DNA of 64,000 nucleotides from Sebastes aleutianus (GCA_916700875.1 CAKAKS010000067.1:31668531-31732530), one strand, 5' to 3'. Positions 11,392 through 24,150 are shown, numbered from the stretch's first letter. Notes: generated by a model not told the origin, from the letters alone. Program-made: numbers and translations.

Positions 11392-11490
11392 CCGGAAGTG
11401 ACCCTCGTGTGTTTCAGCAGAGAGGAGATCACTGAACAGAAGAGAAGAGAGGAAACAGCCTCGTTTCAGAGGAGACAGCTCACTGAACCA
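11392..11490 (+). promoter_or_regulatory. Candidate znf622 promoter and non-coding first exon
   Basis: ACCCGGAAGTGACC at 11390-11403 contains the ETS motif CCGGAAGTG common at TATA-less housekeeping promoters. About 90 bases later CTCACTGAACCA ends at a strong donor (GTAAGTC, 11491). The first znf622 coding exon has an acceptor (TTCAG, ending 13817) six bases before its ATG, so a spliced 5' UTR exon is required upstream, and this is the best candidate seen. Confidence 0.45.
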
Positions 11491-11821
11491 GTAAGTCAAC
11501 ATTAGACCTTACCCTCCTTCTGTTGGTGTTGTGATTGTTGTGAATATTCTGATCTTTGAGCAGCTGTTTATATCAGTTAGCTTCATCTGTAGGTAGCTAG
11601 CTGATGTTAGCATAGCTCATCTCAGACTGGAGCAGAAAAACAGTTTAACACTTACTGTTTCATTAGTTTACTACTTTAATACGTTACGGTAAGTGTCCCT
11701 TAAAGTCTGCTTCATTACAAACCTGCGGGACTTTAACTGTTAACCCGACAGCTAGATAGCAGCTACCTAGCAGCTAGCCAGCTACTGGTTAGGAGCAGGT
11801 GGCATAATGTCAACAGGCCAG

Positions 11822-11972
11822 GGCTACTGGCTACTGGTGTGCTACTGGCTACTGGTGTGCTACTGGCTACTGGTGTGCTACTGGCTACTGGTGTGCTACT
11901 GGCTACTGGTGTGCTACAGGCTACTGGTGTGCTACAGGCTACTGGTGTGCTACTGGCTACTGGTGTGCTACA
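11822..11972. repeat. 18-bp minisatellite in znf622 intron 1
   Basis: Eight or so copies of GCTACTGGCTACTGGTGT, some with CAGG instead of CTGG. The period is a multiple of three, producing an artefactual YWLLVC repeat peptide. Confidence 0.85.
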
Positions 11973-12499
11973 GTGCTACTATAATGAAACTCAACTCTAT
12001 ATTAAAGCCCTCCTCCAGTGTATTTTGGCTTTTCTATAATATTTCATATTAATTTCCTGACTAAGTTGATTAACCACAGGAGCTGAAAATATTTATATTT
12101 TTAAACATAAATTAAAAACCCATCAATTTAGTCTGGCTTTTTATGTAGTGTTTTATAGTTTTATAATTTTATGGTTTTTATTGTTTCTACATATTTTATT
12201 TATCATCATCATTATAGTGTTTATTTTACTCTATTTTATTTAATCAATACTTTGTTGCTGATCGTTATTATCTCTTTTATTCTATTTTATTTTATTTTAT
12301 TCCAATTTTATTATTTTAATATAGTCTGCTTATTTTGTGTAGTTTCTTAATTTTAGCTTCTAGCTAGTTAGGCTAACCAACTAACCAGATTTAATCTTAA
12401 ACAATTTAACGTTACTGCCCATTAAATTAAAGTTATTTAACCCAGAAACAGTCACCAGGTGAGCTAACTTTACATCCAAACAATACTATTTCTCCTCTT

Positions 12500-13020
12500 T
12501 GAAGCTCACATACAGGACTCTCACCAGCACACTGAGGAACAGGTTTCCCCAGGCCATCAGACTTTTAAATATTCATATGACACCTTCTCACACAAAAATA
12601 TATCTTATACTTTATAAACTGTATATGTTCTTAATGCATATGTTCTTAATATGCCCTTGTACAAAGTATTTCCTTTTATAATTGTAATATAACTTATTAT
12701 TTTACTGTAAAATAACTTTAATGTAATATAACTTATTATTTTAATGTAATATAACTTTAATGTAATATAACTTATTATTTTAATGTAATATAACTTTAAT
12801 GTAATATAACTTATTATTTTAATGTAATATAACTTTAATGTAATATAACTTATTATTTTAATGTAATATAACTTTAATGTAATATAACTTATTATTTTAA
12901 TGTAATATAACTTTAATGTAATATAACTTATTATTTTAATGGAGCTTCCCAGCAAAAAGCATATCACACGTTTGTACCTGTATAACCGGCGTGACAATAA
13001 ACATCTTGAATCTTGAATCA
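12500..13020 (+). mobile_element. L2/Rex1-type LINE 3' end carrying a minisatellite
   Basis: CAGGACTCTCACCAGCACACTGAGGAACAGGTTTCCCCAGGCCATCAGACTTTTAAAT matches the end of the reverse-transcriptase reading frame seen in the copy at 23720. The 3' tail GACAATAAACATCTTGAATCTTGAATC is a typical LINE terminus. Between them the 3' UTR is expanded by a 39-base repeat. Confidence 0.75.
12685..12940. repeat. 39-bp AT-rich minisatellite inside a LINE 3' UTR
   Basis: About six copies of ATGTAATATAACTTATTATT plus TTAATGTAATATAACTTTA; starts at 12721 and 12760 give a 39-base period. The complement stays open as a 13-residue repeat peptide, which is not a gene. Confidence 0.85.
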
Positions 13021-13823
13021 CATGTGTCAGGATTAGGAAACATCCTGTAAGTAACTTATTCTACTTTTCTTTATTTTTACATAACTACTCAGTGTCCAAT
13101 TTGTTTGGTAACGTTACACCTAATGCTAATGCTTTAATACTGTCTAATACAACAACCCTGCAGTAAATCCTGTTATTATGAAGGTTATATAGTTTCTGTT
13201 GAATCTGTGTCAGTGACAGTGGTGGAAAGTTAGTACTGTACTTCAGTACAATTTTCATGTACTTGTACTTTACTAGAGTATTCCCATATTCTGCTATTTT
13301 ATATTTTATCTCCACTACATTTATTAATAATCTAAAGTCAAGTATGTACATTCAATATAAACACGTTCAAAAATATTATAAAGTAAAAATACAATTTCTC
13401 GTGCGTTGATTTTGTAACTAAAATATTGAAATCGTTGCCAAACAAAACAGCTTGGACAAAATCCTCTTGGTGTGTTGTTTTAGTCGCGTTAAGGCCTCGT
13501 CTTTTAGAAAGAATTCAGAAAAAAAGACCACTATGATGGGCATATTCCTTCCCTTTTTTTCATACAGTTATTAATTAAGGAAATGGATAAGTTGTTGCAG
13601 TCCTAAAGGTTAAATAAAACTGGGCATGTTTTAAATTGAGTTTGGTCTGACGTTCTCTCCTTTCCTGAAAAGAATGGCACATATTTAGGGAAGTAGGTTT
13701 CCTTTTTGAATAAAGTGTCTAATGAAAGAGGGTGTCGATTGTGAAGTCCACTGAGACTAGTTAGTGATTTTGAATTATATAAATAATCTTAATTTGACTC
13801 TCCCTTCTTACCTTCAGGTTGCC

Positions 13824-16800
13824 ATGTCCTCCTACACCTGCATCAGCTGCCGAGTTGCTTTCGCAGATGGCGAGGTGCAGCGAGCGCACTACAAAACCGA
13901 CTGGCACCGCTACAACCTGAAGCGCAAGGTGGCCGACATGCCACCGGTCACTGCTGAAAACTTTCAGGAGCGCGTCCTGGCACAGCGGGCAGCCGCCGAA
14001 CAGCAGCTGAGCGACACAGCGGCCACTGAGGGCTGCGCCGTCTGCAGCAAGAAGTTCTCCAGCGCCAACGCCTACCAGAACCACCTGCAGTCCCACAAAC
14101 ACCAGCAGGCTGAGAAGCAGGCCCTGCTCGCCGCCCAGAGGAAAGTGGAGAAGATGAACGAGAAGAACTTGGAGAAAGGACTCGGCGACGAGAAGGTGGA
14201 TCACGACGCTAAGAACGAGGCCCTGCAGCAGGCCCTGAAAGAGCAGCAGAGGCCGAGCCCGGCCCAGCAAGGGACGTCACAGGGAGCGACGAGGCAGAAG
14301 GCGGAGAAGCTGGAGAAACCTCCCAGGATGATGTGGCTGGAGGAGCAAGCCAAGAGGCGAGAGAAAGAAGAGGGAGCCACAGCTGTGGAAGGTAAGGAGC
14401 AGAAATAAAACTATCATAGACTAAACGGAATATACTTTTTAAAAGCACAGTCTTGCTTGTTTTTATGTTATTTTTCATACAGTTCAGAGTGTACAAAGAG
14501 TCTCAGAGTGTCTAGATGCCTTTGTGAACAACAAAATCCGTGTTGAAATCAGCAGGACAAGAGCTAGTTAACATTAGTTAATGTATTGAATTGGTATCGA
14601 GAATCGTGGAATTTCACTGGTATTGTTATTGACTACTACATTTCTGGTATCGTGACATCCCTAATTCCTTCACTTGGAGACTAATCAGAGTAAATAAACT
14701 TCCATTGGTTGTAAGATAACGATCCATGATGTCAGGTGAATTTAATTAAGAGTTCAAGATCTTTATGAGTTTTTTGTGTTTAAAAATTGACACTATGTTC
14801 CAATAACAAACTTCCAGAAGAGTGGGAGGACGTTGACGAGGAGGAAGATGACGATGAAATGGAGGAGGTGGAGGAGGAGGAGGATGAAGATGAAGAGGAG
14901 ACGATGGACCAAGAGGAAGGGGACTCGGCGGCCGCGTCTGACCCCCAGCCCGCTGCTCTGCCCGGTTCCATCCCCGTCACCGACTGCCTGTTCTGCTCCC
15001 ACCACTCCAAGTCACTCATGAAGAACGTCGCCCACATGACCAAAGCCCACAGCTTCTTCATCCCCGACGTGGAGTTCCTCGTCGACGTCAAGGGCCTCGT
15101 CCGCTACCTCGGTGAGTTTTGGTCTCTACATGTGAGGAAACTCCAGGTGAACTTCAGGCAGATACTAGCTGCACAGTGTGAAGGGTCAGGACTCGGCGCT
15201 CCTGTTATGAGTGAAAGGTGTTTTTCTTCCAACCCAATCTTATATTGTTCATTCGTTGTGTTACAGGAGAGAAAATTGGTGCCGGAAACGTGTGTTTATG
15301 GTGCAACGAGAAGGGCCGATCGTTCTACTCGGCAGAAGCAGTACAGCATCACATGACCGACAAAAGCCACTGTAAACTCTTCACAGACGGAGACGCTGCG
15401 CTGGAGTTTGCAGACTTCTACGACTTCAGGTAATAATAAAGTCATTTTTAACAAATTACTCTGTTTACATGTTTAATAATCTGGGATCTGTTTAACCTTG
15501 TTTAGTGGCTATGGATGAAATGGATTGCAGAGCAGTATCCAAAGGCTTTTATGCTGCATCTTTGTTTTTCTGACTCACACGTTTTGTTTTTTTGCCAACA
15601 GGAGCAGCTACCCAGACAGGAAGGAGGGGGAGGATGCTGAAATGGATGAAGAGGAGCTGCCTGATGACAAGAGCCTGGAGTACGACGACGAAATGCTGGA
15701 GCTGACTCTCCCTTCAGGTGACTTGAAATGAGTTTTTATAATTGGCAAAAGTCAATGGTGGAACATAATTGAAAGTACTGAATATAATAGGTCTTTAAAA
15801 TGTATGAAAAATGAAGTATATCACATTTGTGGGTGAAATGGCAGATAATCGGGCGATTTACTGAAGTGAGGATTGTGAGGAGTTTCTGCTTTTCTCCGTC
15901 TCAAATCATTGTGAATAGAATATTTTGGGGTCAGACAAAAACAAGCGATGCAAAGACGTGAGAAATTGTGAGGGAATGATCTCTGCTATCTGTTTATGTT
16001 GAATGTGTTCACATTGTAACGGAATGCTTCGTCCTTCCTGTGCGTTTCTTCAGGTGCGAAGATCGGCCACCGCTCCCTCATGAGGTACTACAAACAGCGG
16101 TTTGGAACTCAGAGAGCGGTGGCGCTGACCCACAACAGGAACGCTGTTGGCAGAGTCCTCCGGCAGTACAAAGCTCTGGGCTGGGGAGAAGTGGCAGGTA
16201 AGATTCAACCAGGACCAATAAACAATAGAATAGATTTATATTTAAGAGTTTAAAGAGAGTCTGACAATGTCTCCCAAACATTCAAACCCAATTAGTTTTT
16301 TCTCGTTTATTAAGCTTTGTCAACATTCAACTTGCATTCTACTCAGTTGTGCAGCACTTAGCATGCATGTTATACCACCACCACAAGCGGAAATATTATT
16401 ACCAAGCCATGGATGAACTTTCATGGTCCAATTAAATGTTCAAGTGGCCCAAGGAAGGAAAAAAGGTCTAGTAAAAGCAGGTCTAAAAATACTTAATTAA
16501 TCTTAAGAGGAGATTAAAATCTTTTAGGTAAAGGTGACAGTGCTATTAGAATCAACTTTATCGGCCAAATATGTTGACTTATACAAGGAGTTTGATTGCT
16601 GTTGTGTAGCTTTGGTGAATCTGAACTAACCTTTTTAAAAGTGTCACAATAACACAAACAAACTAACCTATCGAGGCGGCGGTAGATCAGCAACTCTCTT
16701 GTTCTGTGAGGTCAAATTACTGTTTTTTCAATGGAGTCTGGTGGCTTTGAAGAGAGTATAGATAACGGCTTCAGTTCCCCGTCAGAAAGGGATGTCTGAC

Positions 16801-19410
16801 GGCAAAGCAGTGAACATATTCTAAATATATAACACCCTCAAACTGATATAGACTTTTTAGGTGTCTAAACACACGCCACAGCAGTACATTGCTTTGCTCC
16901 CGTGCTGGTGCTCCGGTCTGTTTCTCCATCTACTGTAGGTAATACACTGACTCTGGATGAGTACCTCACACAATCTCAACTTCAAAACTCCCAAACTATC
17001 CCTTTTAAATTCAATACTTTTGGCGCAGAGCTGAGTTTCCTCAGTTGATCTGATTCCGACCCTGCAGTGTTGCCTTATCCCACTTCTGATTGATTGTGTT
17101 TACTCTCCAGAGTTTTGGGGAAAGAAGAGTCTCTTATCGCTTCCTTTGGAAGTCTGACTCTCGTAGCGGTTGTCAGCTTTTTGCCTGGGGAGCTCAATTT
17201 TTCAGTTGTGTTATTTCCTTTGCAGCGTTTTGAGGACGTGAATGTGAACGTTTATTTGAGTTCTGTATTGTGGCGATGGCATGTTTTTGGCAGTTTGGTT
17301 TTTATTGATAATGCTATTTCCTTTTTGTTTATCAGTTCCACCAGCTTCATCTTTCACCCTTTTTTATTTATTTATTTATTTCCTGTGTGGCCCCAGTAGG
17401 TAGAGCGAGGCACTATCACTGCCAGGGTGAGCGGGTTCCTTCCCGTGCTTCACATCTGATTAGTTTATTATTTATTTATGATTTTATTTATGTCTGGCAG
17501 CTGAAAGTAGAGCTATGTTCAGGCACAACGTGTGCTTTACAGTGCAGAGAGAAAAGGGAAAGGAGAGGACAAGAAATAATTACATTTAGAAAGTCAAATA
17601 AAATTCATATATTCCCGATAATGCACACAGACACAACAAACTCCTACAGAGAGACGGTGAACAACATATGGCTCAGAAGAAATACATAAAAACGTTTGAT
17701 AGGATGAAGGGAATTCTTTATTGAGGAAGCCGTGTCCCTATAACACTTGGTCCTGGATCCAGGGACAGACAGGAGCCTTTGTTCAGAGGATCTCCTCGGG
17801 CCTTTCTCAAACCGGACCCTCCCCATTCCCACTCCATGACGGAGTGAACTCCGTTTGTCGTCACACTCACAGCTGACTGAAGCACCCGTCTTTAAGGTGT
17901 AGGGTATAAATACAGCGGCAAGCTTTGGGACGAACTTTCCTCTCTCCGACGGAAACTGTCGTAACGTTTCGTAGCCATGGTTTCGTATCAACTGTTATAC
18001 ACAGCACTAATAATAACTACCAGTGTGGCAGTGAGGTGGCAGACTCATTACATTCACTCCACATAACATTTATTGCCAAGTAGGTCTTCACACAAGAAAT
18101 TTGCTTTGGTGTTTTACTGCATTAACAAGAAAAATGAATGCAGAATAGAAAACAAAATACAATAAAATAGTAAAAAATGGGCCTACTACTTATTTATTAC
18201 CTATTACTTAAAAACAGTATGTACGAGCTTGCAGGAATGTGCAAATATATATTCTAGGTTAGGGGTCAGCAACATGCGTCTCTTTAGCTCCTCTCCAGTG
18301 GCTCCCTGTGGTTTTTAAAAATGGAAATGAATAACTGTTTTTTGTTTACATTTTGATTTTGATTTATCATTGTTGTAGGTCTATGGTACGACGGTACGAC
18401 GGAGTATTAGAGCCATATTGAGGAAAAAAATAAAATCGGAGATTTCGAGAATAAAGTCGTAATATTATGAGAATAAAGTCAGAAGTCAAAAGTAGTAATT
18501 TTACGTGTTATTTTCTTTATTTTCGTAAAGTTACGACTTTTTTTCTCGTAAAGTTACGACTTTATTCTCGTAAAGTTACGACTTTATTCTCGTAAAGTTA
18601 CGACTTTTTTTCTCGTAAAGTTACGACTTTATTCTCGTAAAGTTACGACTTTTTTTCTCGTAACGTTATGACTTTATTCTGGTAATCTCCGATGTTTTTC
18701 CCTCAATGTGGCCCTAATACTCCGTAGTACATTGTCTCTTTGGTCCTCACTGCATAAGACTTATATACTATATACTTAGACTATAAACTGTGTTACCTTC
18801 ATCACAATGAACAGATGTTTTCTTTGCTTTAAATGGCTCTTTTGGCTCTCAAATGATATTTGCGTTAACGCGTTATTATGGCGTTAACTTTGACAGCCCT
18901 AGTTGTTATATGAACTGTTATTGTTGAGAGGAGATCTGGACGTCTGGGTTTCTCCACGTCACAGACTGCAGAATTGATCTGAGTTTGGAGACATTGCACA
19001 GCTGATTTATATTTGATTTTGTAATATCTGATTTAGTTATTTGTCAAACTTCGATCCTGAATCCTGCAGGACTTGACAAAAGAAATCAATACTCTTGTCT
19101 GATATCTTGATAGTTGTAAGAATAGATCAAAATCCTCAGATAGTATTAAGACATCAAGTCAAGGTTGTAGTGAGAGAAGTCGTTGGTTATGTTTTGGATG
19201 ATACTGGTGTACTACAGCCAAACTACACTCTCCAAAATGAGTCATTATTAATTAACACCCCTCTGATACAGTAATGTAAAAGTGTATTTTCCGTCCTGCC
19301 GCTGTGCCCAGTCCACGGTTAGTAGCGTAGAAAGTGCTCCCCCTTGTGTTCCCCCATAATATCTGTAAGAAAACTGACACACTGTGTGAACATGCATGTT
19401 GTCCCTCCCC

Positions 19411-19445
<35 letters not shown>

Positions 19446-19579
19446 GCAACGGTTCCTTCTATCAGAAACCGAAAGACATGCAGTACGTACAGATGATGAA
19501 GTCAAAGTGGATGCTGAAGATGGGCATGAGCCACAACTCCACCAAGCAGAAGCACTTCAGAGCCCAAGTGATGTTCTAG
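13824..19579 (+). CDS. znf622: Zinc finger protein 622 (Rei1-like 60S maturation factor)
   Basis: ZNF622 is the animal Rei1 homologue, a cytoplasmic factor of late 60S subunit maturation. Six coding exons: 13824-14391, 14818-15111, 15267-15429, 15602-15717, 16054-16197 and 19446-19579 (stop TAG at 19577). They join in phase to 472 residues, close to the roughly 477 of the human protein. Visible U1-type fingers: C6/C9/H22/H28 (YTCISC...), C71/C74/H87/H93 (CAVCSKKF...), CLFCSHHSKSLMKNVAHMTK, and CLWCNEKGRSFYSAEAV. An acidic Glu/Asp stretch separates fingers two and three. The C-terminus contains the conserved KSKWMLKMGM and STKQKHFRAQ. The ATG in TTGCCATGTCC lies six bases after a splice acceptor, so the 5' UTR is spliced. 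The last acceptor is preceded by a pure (TC)n tract. No disruption is seen. Confidence 0.96.
16198..18240 (+). other. znf622 last intron, unique-looking part
   Basis: No exon is recognisable. Around 17390-17450 (AGTAGGTAGAGCGAGGCACTATCACTGCC...GGGTTCC) there is faint tRNA-like spacing that could be a worn SINE head, but the A and B boxes are poor. The rest shows no clear repeat. Confidence 0.35.
18258..18850. mobile_element. Palindromic hAT-like element, copy 2, in the last znf622 intron
   Basis: Same family as 178-655: GGGGTCAGCAACATGCG... left end, inverted arms at about 18395-18470 and 18665-18728, and seven near-perfect copies of the 22-base unit CTCGTAAAGTTACGACTTTATT between them. The right side has AATGGCTCTTTTGG-type sequence shared with copy 3. 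A short GTTAACTTTGACAGCCCTA end of another hAT-like family follows at 18880-18901. Confidence 0.7.
19412..19445 (+). repeat. (TC)n microsatellite forming the polypyrimidine tract of the last znf622 exon
   Basis: About 16 TC dinucleotides run directly into the acceptor CAG at 19443-19445. Length changes in this microsatellite would alter the splice-acceptor tract of the terminal coding exon. Confidence 0.85.
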
Positions 19580-19838
19580 ACTGTCTGGAGGGAACCCCGA
19601 CGTGGTGCAAAACGTGGCGTGGACTGCTGCATTTTAAAACTGAAGATCTTTGCTATTTTCCAGCCGACAAGACTTTCAGTACAGAATCGAGTACAGCTGC
19701 AAAGATGTTGGTTCGTGGCACGGTGGCAAGAAGAAATATCAAACATGTGGATCACGTATCATATCACATCTGTAACGCTGTATTGTGTTTGAAGGAAATG
19801 CAGACATGTTGATATGTTTGATAACTGCAACAAAAACT

Positions 19839-20308
19839 GGTTACACTTTATAATAACCATCATTTATAAATGGTAAATTGATAGTTAATTAAACTTAGTT
19901 AATAGTTATTTTACTTTTAACAATTATTAGTAATGCTATACTTTGTTATTTTATCTATAGTTTGTGTAATACGAAATCATTTTATAAATTATATTTTGTA
20001 TCATAGCTGATTGGAGATGATAATTACATTCTGATTACAATAGTTAATTTATCAACAGTTTATTGTTGCACACATAACATTTTATATACTATATTAAGTA
20101 TTAATTAATGATTACCAGATGATTTGTAAACCCTTTAAAAAATAATATGTAAAACGTCTATAAACATTACATAGATCGATAGACCAGAAACCAATTATTA
20201 ACTATTTAACAAGGTGTTAGAATCATCAGTTGTAACTTTACTTAACAAACTTAAAGTGTTACAAATATCTGGTCAATCTATCTATGTAATTTTTACAGAT
20301 GTTTTTAT

Positions 20309-20348
<40 letters not shown>

Positions 20349-20514
20349 TATAGTATGCAACAATAAACTGTTAAAATAACAAATCATAGCATTTCTAATA
20401 ATTGGTAAACATTAATTATCATTCAATTGTTTAACAGTAAAATAAATCTTAACTAAGTTTAATTAACTATTAATTTACCATTTATAAATGATGGTTATTA
20501 TTAAAGTGTTACCC
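19839..20514. mobile_element. Foldback (long inverted repeat) element downstream of znf622
   Basis: The left arm GGTTACACTTTATAATAACC...ATAAATGGTAAATTGATAG pairs with the right arm ending CTATTAATTTACCATTTATAAATGATGGTTATTATTAAAGTGTTACCC. Arms match for about 75 bases with few differences and continue more weakly inwards to the AT microsatellite at 20317-20342. The element starts about 260 bases after the znf622 stop and may contribute to its 3' UTR. A related arm lies at 63812-64000. Confidence 0.8.
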
Positions 20515-21325
20515 AAAAATCTTGATGGGGAGAAATCTTTACTAACCTCTTAGTATTCTTGTATAAAGAGCAAATTAAATTTTTTTCCTGGTGGGAAACC
20601 AGATTTCCATCTCGGTCATCTCTGTTACGGTGCGTCTCTGTGTGGACACGGCAGGTCCACTGAAAATCTGCTTGAAAATGACTTGTGATGTGAATCCAGG
20701 TGGAAGCTCTCTCATCTCATCTTCACTGCAAAAGCAAAACATTTCTAAAAAATAATAATGTAGGTTTTACTATTCTGGACTCTATTCAGTTAGATAACAA
20801 CAACTAATGAACCAATTCCATCTTTATGATTCATGTGCTCGTAATACATCCAACCAAATAAATGTGTTTTATATTTATTGGATACATGGCAGTCTTCCTT
20901 AAATAATAACTATTCTTTTAACTCTTCCTTTTCAGGTGGTAAAACGTCATTCAGTGCTAAAACTCTCCGACTAAAATCAACACGTCTTGCTCTTTGTTTA
21001 TTGTTAAAACTGTCAGGATACAAGCTCGTTAACGTGAGTAGAAGAGCACAGCCACACCAGCTGTCCTGTGAACCTGGAATGCTCTTTTCACGGTGATGAA
21101 AGGCTTCACCTGAAGAAACTCACGTCTTTATGTTCTGGCTGTACTGTTTCAGCCTCAGCTGTGTATATCGGTATGGTCTATTGTACTTATATATTTAGTA
21201 TGTACTGTATATAGTTAGATATTTCAGGTTCCCATTACATAGTTTGTCCCCTGTGAGGTAAGGTTTATTTTTCAACTGTAAAATGTCTCGCTTAGTAGGT
21301 TGGCTTACATATCTTGGTCACAATA
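20515..21325. other. Intergenic sequence, nothing recognised
   Basis: AT-rich sequence without a recognisable exon, RNA or array. Confidence 0.4.
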
Positions 21326-21354
21326 ACCAATACAGCATCCTCAGTGAGGACTAA

Positions 21355-21695
21355 AGAAGGAAGAGGAGGAGGAGAGAGAGAGAGGAGGAGGAGAGAGGAG
21401 GAAGAGGAGGAAAAGTAGGAGGAGCAGGAGGGAGAGGAGAGGAAGAGGAGGAGGAGGAAGCGGAGGAGGAGGAGGAGAGAGGAGGAGGAGGAGCAGGAAG
21501 AGTAGGAGGAGAGGAAGAGGAGGAGGAGAGAGGAGGAGGAGGAGCAGGAAGAGTAGGAGGAAGAGGAGAGAGGAGGAAGAGGAGGAGGAGGAGAGGAAGA
21601 GGAGGAGGAGGAGAGAGAGGAGGAGGAGGAGGAGGAAGAGGAGAGAGAGGAAGAGGAGGAGGAAGAGAAGGAGGAAGAGGAAGAGGAAGAGGAGG
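21355..21695. repeat. GGA/GAG polypurine array 1
   Basis: About 340 bases are almost purely G and A on the plus strand (GGAGGAGGA, GAGAGAGG, GGAAGAGG units). Such homopurine tracts can form triplex DNA. Its left flank CAGCATCCTCAGTGAGGACTAAAGA is nearly the same as the left flank of the second array at 27096. Reading frames through it are low-complexity artefacts. Confidence 0.9.
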
Positions 21696-21719
21696 GAGAT
21701 ACAGTAACCATAGTTATCT

Positions 21720-23700
21720 CAGTTGTTTTACGTGTTTATTGGCCAGTACTGTATATATATAGTTATTGGAGTTTGTAATCTGTCATATTTATCAGTATTG
21801 ACCCTAAAAACATCTCGTTACTGTAATGTAGTAGCATAAAACATGTTAGCATGCTATATTAACATTCATTTCAATATCCAGCTGATGCTGAACACTTCTG
21901 TTATTAGTTTAATGTTTCCATTCATGAATTGAAGTGCTAAGATCAAGAATAACACAGCTTATTGAATAACCTTAAATTTAGTATCCCCTGTTATCATGTT
22001 GTGATTTTTCTTTTTCCCTCCTCACCTGATCTGAAAGCACAGAAATCAAAGACACCTACACCCTACTCTTCTTCACAGTGAGTATTCTTACTTTTGGTAC
22101 TCGAGTACTTTGTTATTAGTAGTATTTGTTCACTTATACTAAGTAAAACATGTGAAAACAGGCCTTTTCTCTTCTGTGGTATTGCTACTTTTCGTACTAA
22201 AACGAATGACTTTCGCTCATCCTCATCATCCCTGTGGTTCTTTTCAGGTGCGTCAGACTCATCAATGACTCTGAGCCTCGTGCAGATGATGTCATGGAAA
22301 GCTGATCAGGGCCCCGAGCAGGATGCTGACCCACCACACCACCGCCCCTTTAATGAGCTCAGTTACTCCATTTGTTTGTGGTCCTCCACTTTATCTTTGG
22401 CAGGCTCTCCACTTCCTTTTCTGCAGGCTGGGAGAGTGTTTGCGGCGTGATGGTTTCAGGGGGTTTTATGGCACTCTGCCCGTACACTATACGCACTGTT
22501 TGACAGAGTCGACAGGAAAAACAGGGAGATGGTGGGGGAGGAGGATGATGCCGTGCAGACAGGCCGACGGCGAGAAGGAGACTAATTGATCAGGACGACT
22601 TGGGGAGAGAAACGGGGCAGATGGCTGAGAGGCATTATCGCTGTGGAAGTCATGGGAGGAGGTGATTCTTTTAACTAGAACGATGGTTGGACCGATTTAT
22701 GAACGCCGATACTGATCATTTTGGACACAGTATTTACATTGTTGCCTTCAGATCTACTCCAGCTCATGTTCTTCATGATATTATGCAAATCAATTTAGTT
22801 AAAAGGCAAATTTGATAAACTGAATTAATGTAAAGACGGCAGAAATCAGCAGCAGCTTTCTTTCTTTCATGCAAATCTAGCAAACTGAGAGGAGTTTTAT
22901 TTTTATGTCTGCTGCTGGAAACTGGCCTGATTGGACAGATTTGAGTAATTACATCACAGCTGGACTTTGTCCTGATTGGCTCCCTCCTCTGTTTCCTGGA
23001 GTTGCTCCAAAAGTTCCTGGAGAAAAAAGTATTTTTAGCCATGTTAAGAGGCGTGGCGGTCTGTTGGTCCATCGCTTTGTTTCAGACTGAAATATCTCAA
23101 CAACTATGAAATATGGTTCAGACATTCATGTTCCCCAGAGAATGAATCCTGCTGACTTTGGTGGCAAATTTGTATTCGTCCAATACTTTAGTTTATGACC
23201 AAATACCTGCAGAACTAATGACATTCCCATCAGCCTCGGCTGTACTTTGCATGCTGGTGAACACAGTTAACTAATACCGGCTAAATATTAGCATGTTGGA
23301 GTTGTTATTTTGAGCACGTTAGCATGCCGACGAAAAAAAGCTGTAGCAAATGGCGGAAAGATTAAAAAATGTTGGTTATGATTAGTAACTAAAAGCTTTT
23401 TTAATGGTTAAATCATTTAGTAAAGCTGCACATATCCGTTATAGGACAACGTTTGGGTTGCCAGGTTGTTAATACCTCCATGGTTGCATAGTGCTTATCC
23501 TCCGTCATGATGCATCGACCTTTCTAGCTCTTTAATTCATCAGGACGACGGCTCCAAAGGACTGTTTGACCTCCAGTGCTGCAGTGCATTCCGGGCCAAA
23601 AGCCATTTATTAACATTTACAACTTGATGGATTTTGATTAAAAAGCATTTTATTACTAACGAGGGGCCGAAACGAACGATTGTCATTATCGATTATTCTG
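21720..23700. other. Intergenic sequence with dispersed-repeat traces
   Basis: No gene is recognised. The stretch GAAACTGGCCTGATTGGACAG at about 22917 recurs near 28970, and 23080-23330 has the GTTAGCATGC-type wording of a common fish dispersed repeat, so part of this region is old repeat. Confidence 0.35.
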
Positions 23701-23719
23701 CCAATATTCAGTTTACTAT

Positions 23720-24150
23720 TAGAAATGAATGGTAAATGGTACGGCAGCGGCACCAACGTGGACCGTAAGGCGCTGGAAAGGGTGGTGCGCTCGGCCCAAC
23801 ACATCACCGGGTGCGAGCTGCCCAGCCTGCAGGAGCTGTACACCCAGCGGGGCCTCAGGAAGTCCCTGAGGGTCATAAGGACACGACACACCCCCCAACA
23901 CAGCCTGTTCTCCCTCCTGCCCTCTGGTAGGAGATACAGGACCCCCAGGACTCACACCAGCAGACTGAGGAACAGTTTTTCCCCCCAGGCCATCAGACTT
24001 TTAAATCAATAATTCATTCGACACATTCTGACACAAAAATATATCCTATACTGTATATATTCTTAATACATATGTTCTTAATATGCCTGTATATGTTGTT
24101 AATATGCCCTTGTATAAAGTATTAAATAACAGGGATTTGATTGATTTACC
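23720..24150 (+). mobile_element. L2/Rex1-type LINE remnant: C-terminal reverse-transcriptase ORF end
   Basis: A frame with VDRKALERVVRSAQHITGCE, then LPSLQELYTQRGLRKSLRV and LLPSGRRYRTPR...RLRNSF...QAIRLLNQ and a stop at about 24012 is the standard C-terminus of fish non-LTR retrotransposon polyproteins. The catalytic domain and 5' part are absent. The same end occurs in worn form at 12500. Confidence 0.85.

Noticed and set aside
13761..14270. 169-residue minus-strand frame opposite the first znf622 coding exon
   Set aside because: Antisense of a GC-rich coding exon with clear zinc-finger content on the plus strand.
17390..17460. tRNA-like sequence (AGTAGGTAGAGC ... GGGTTCC)
   Set aside because: A and B boxes deviate from consensus and no cloverleaf can be drawn; at most a worn SINE head.
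21292..21711. Ser-rich 139-residue frame on the minus strand
   Set aside because: Complement of a GGA array; composition artefact.
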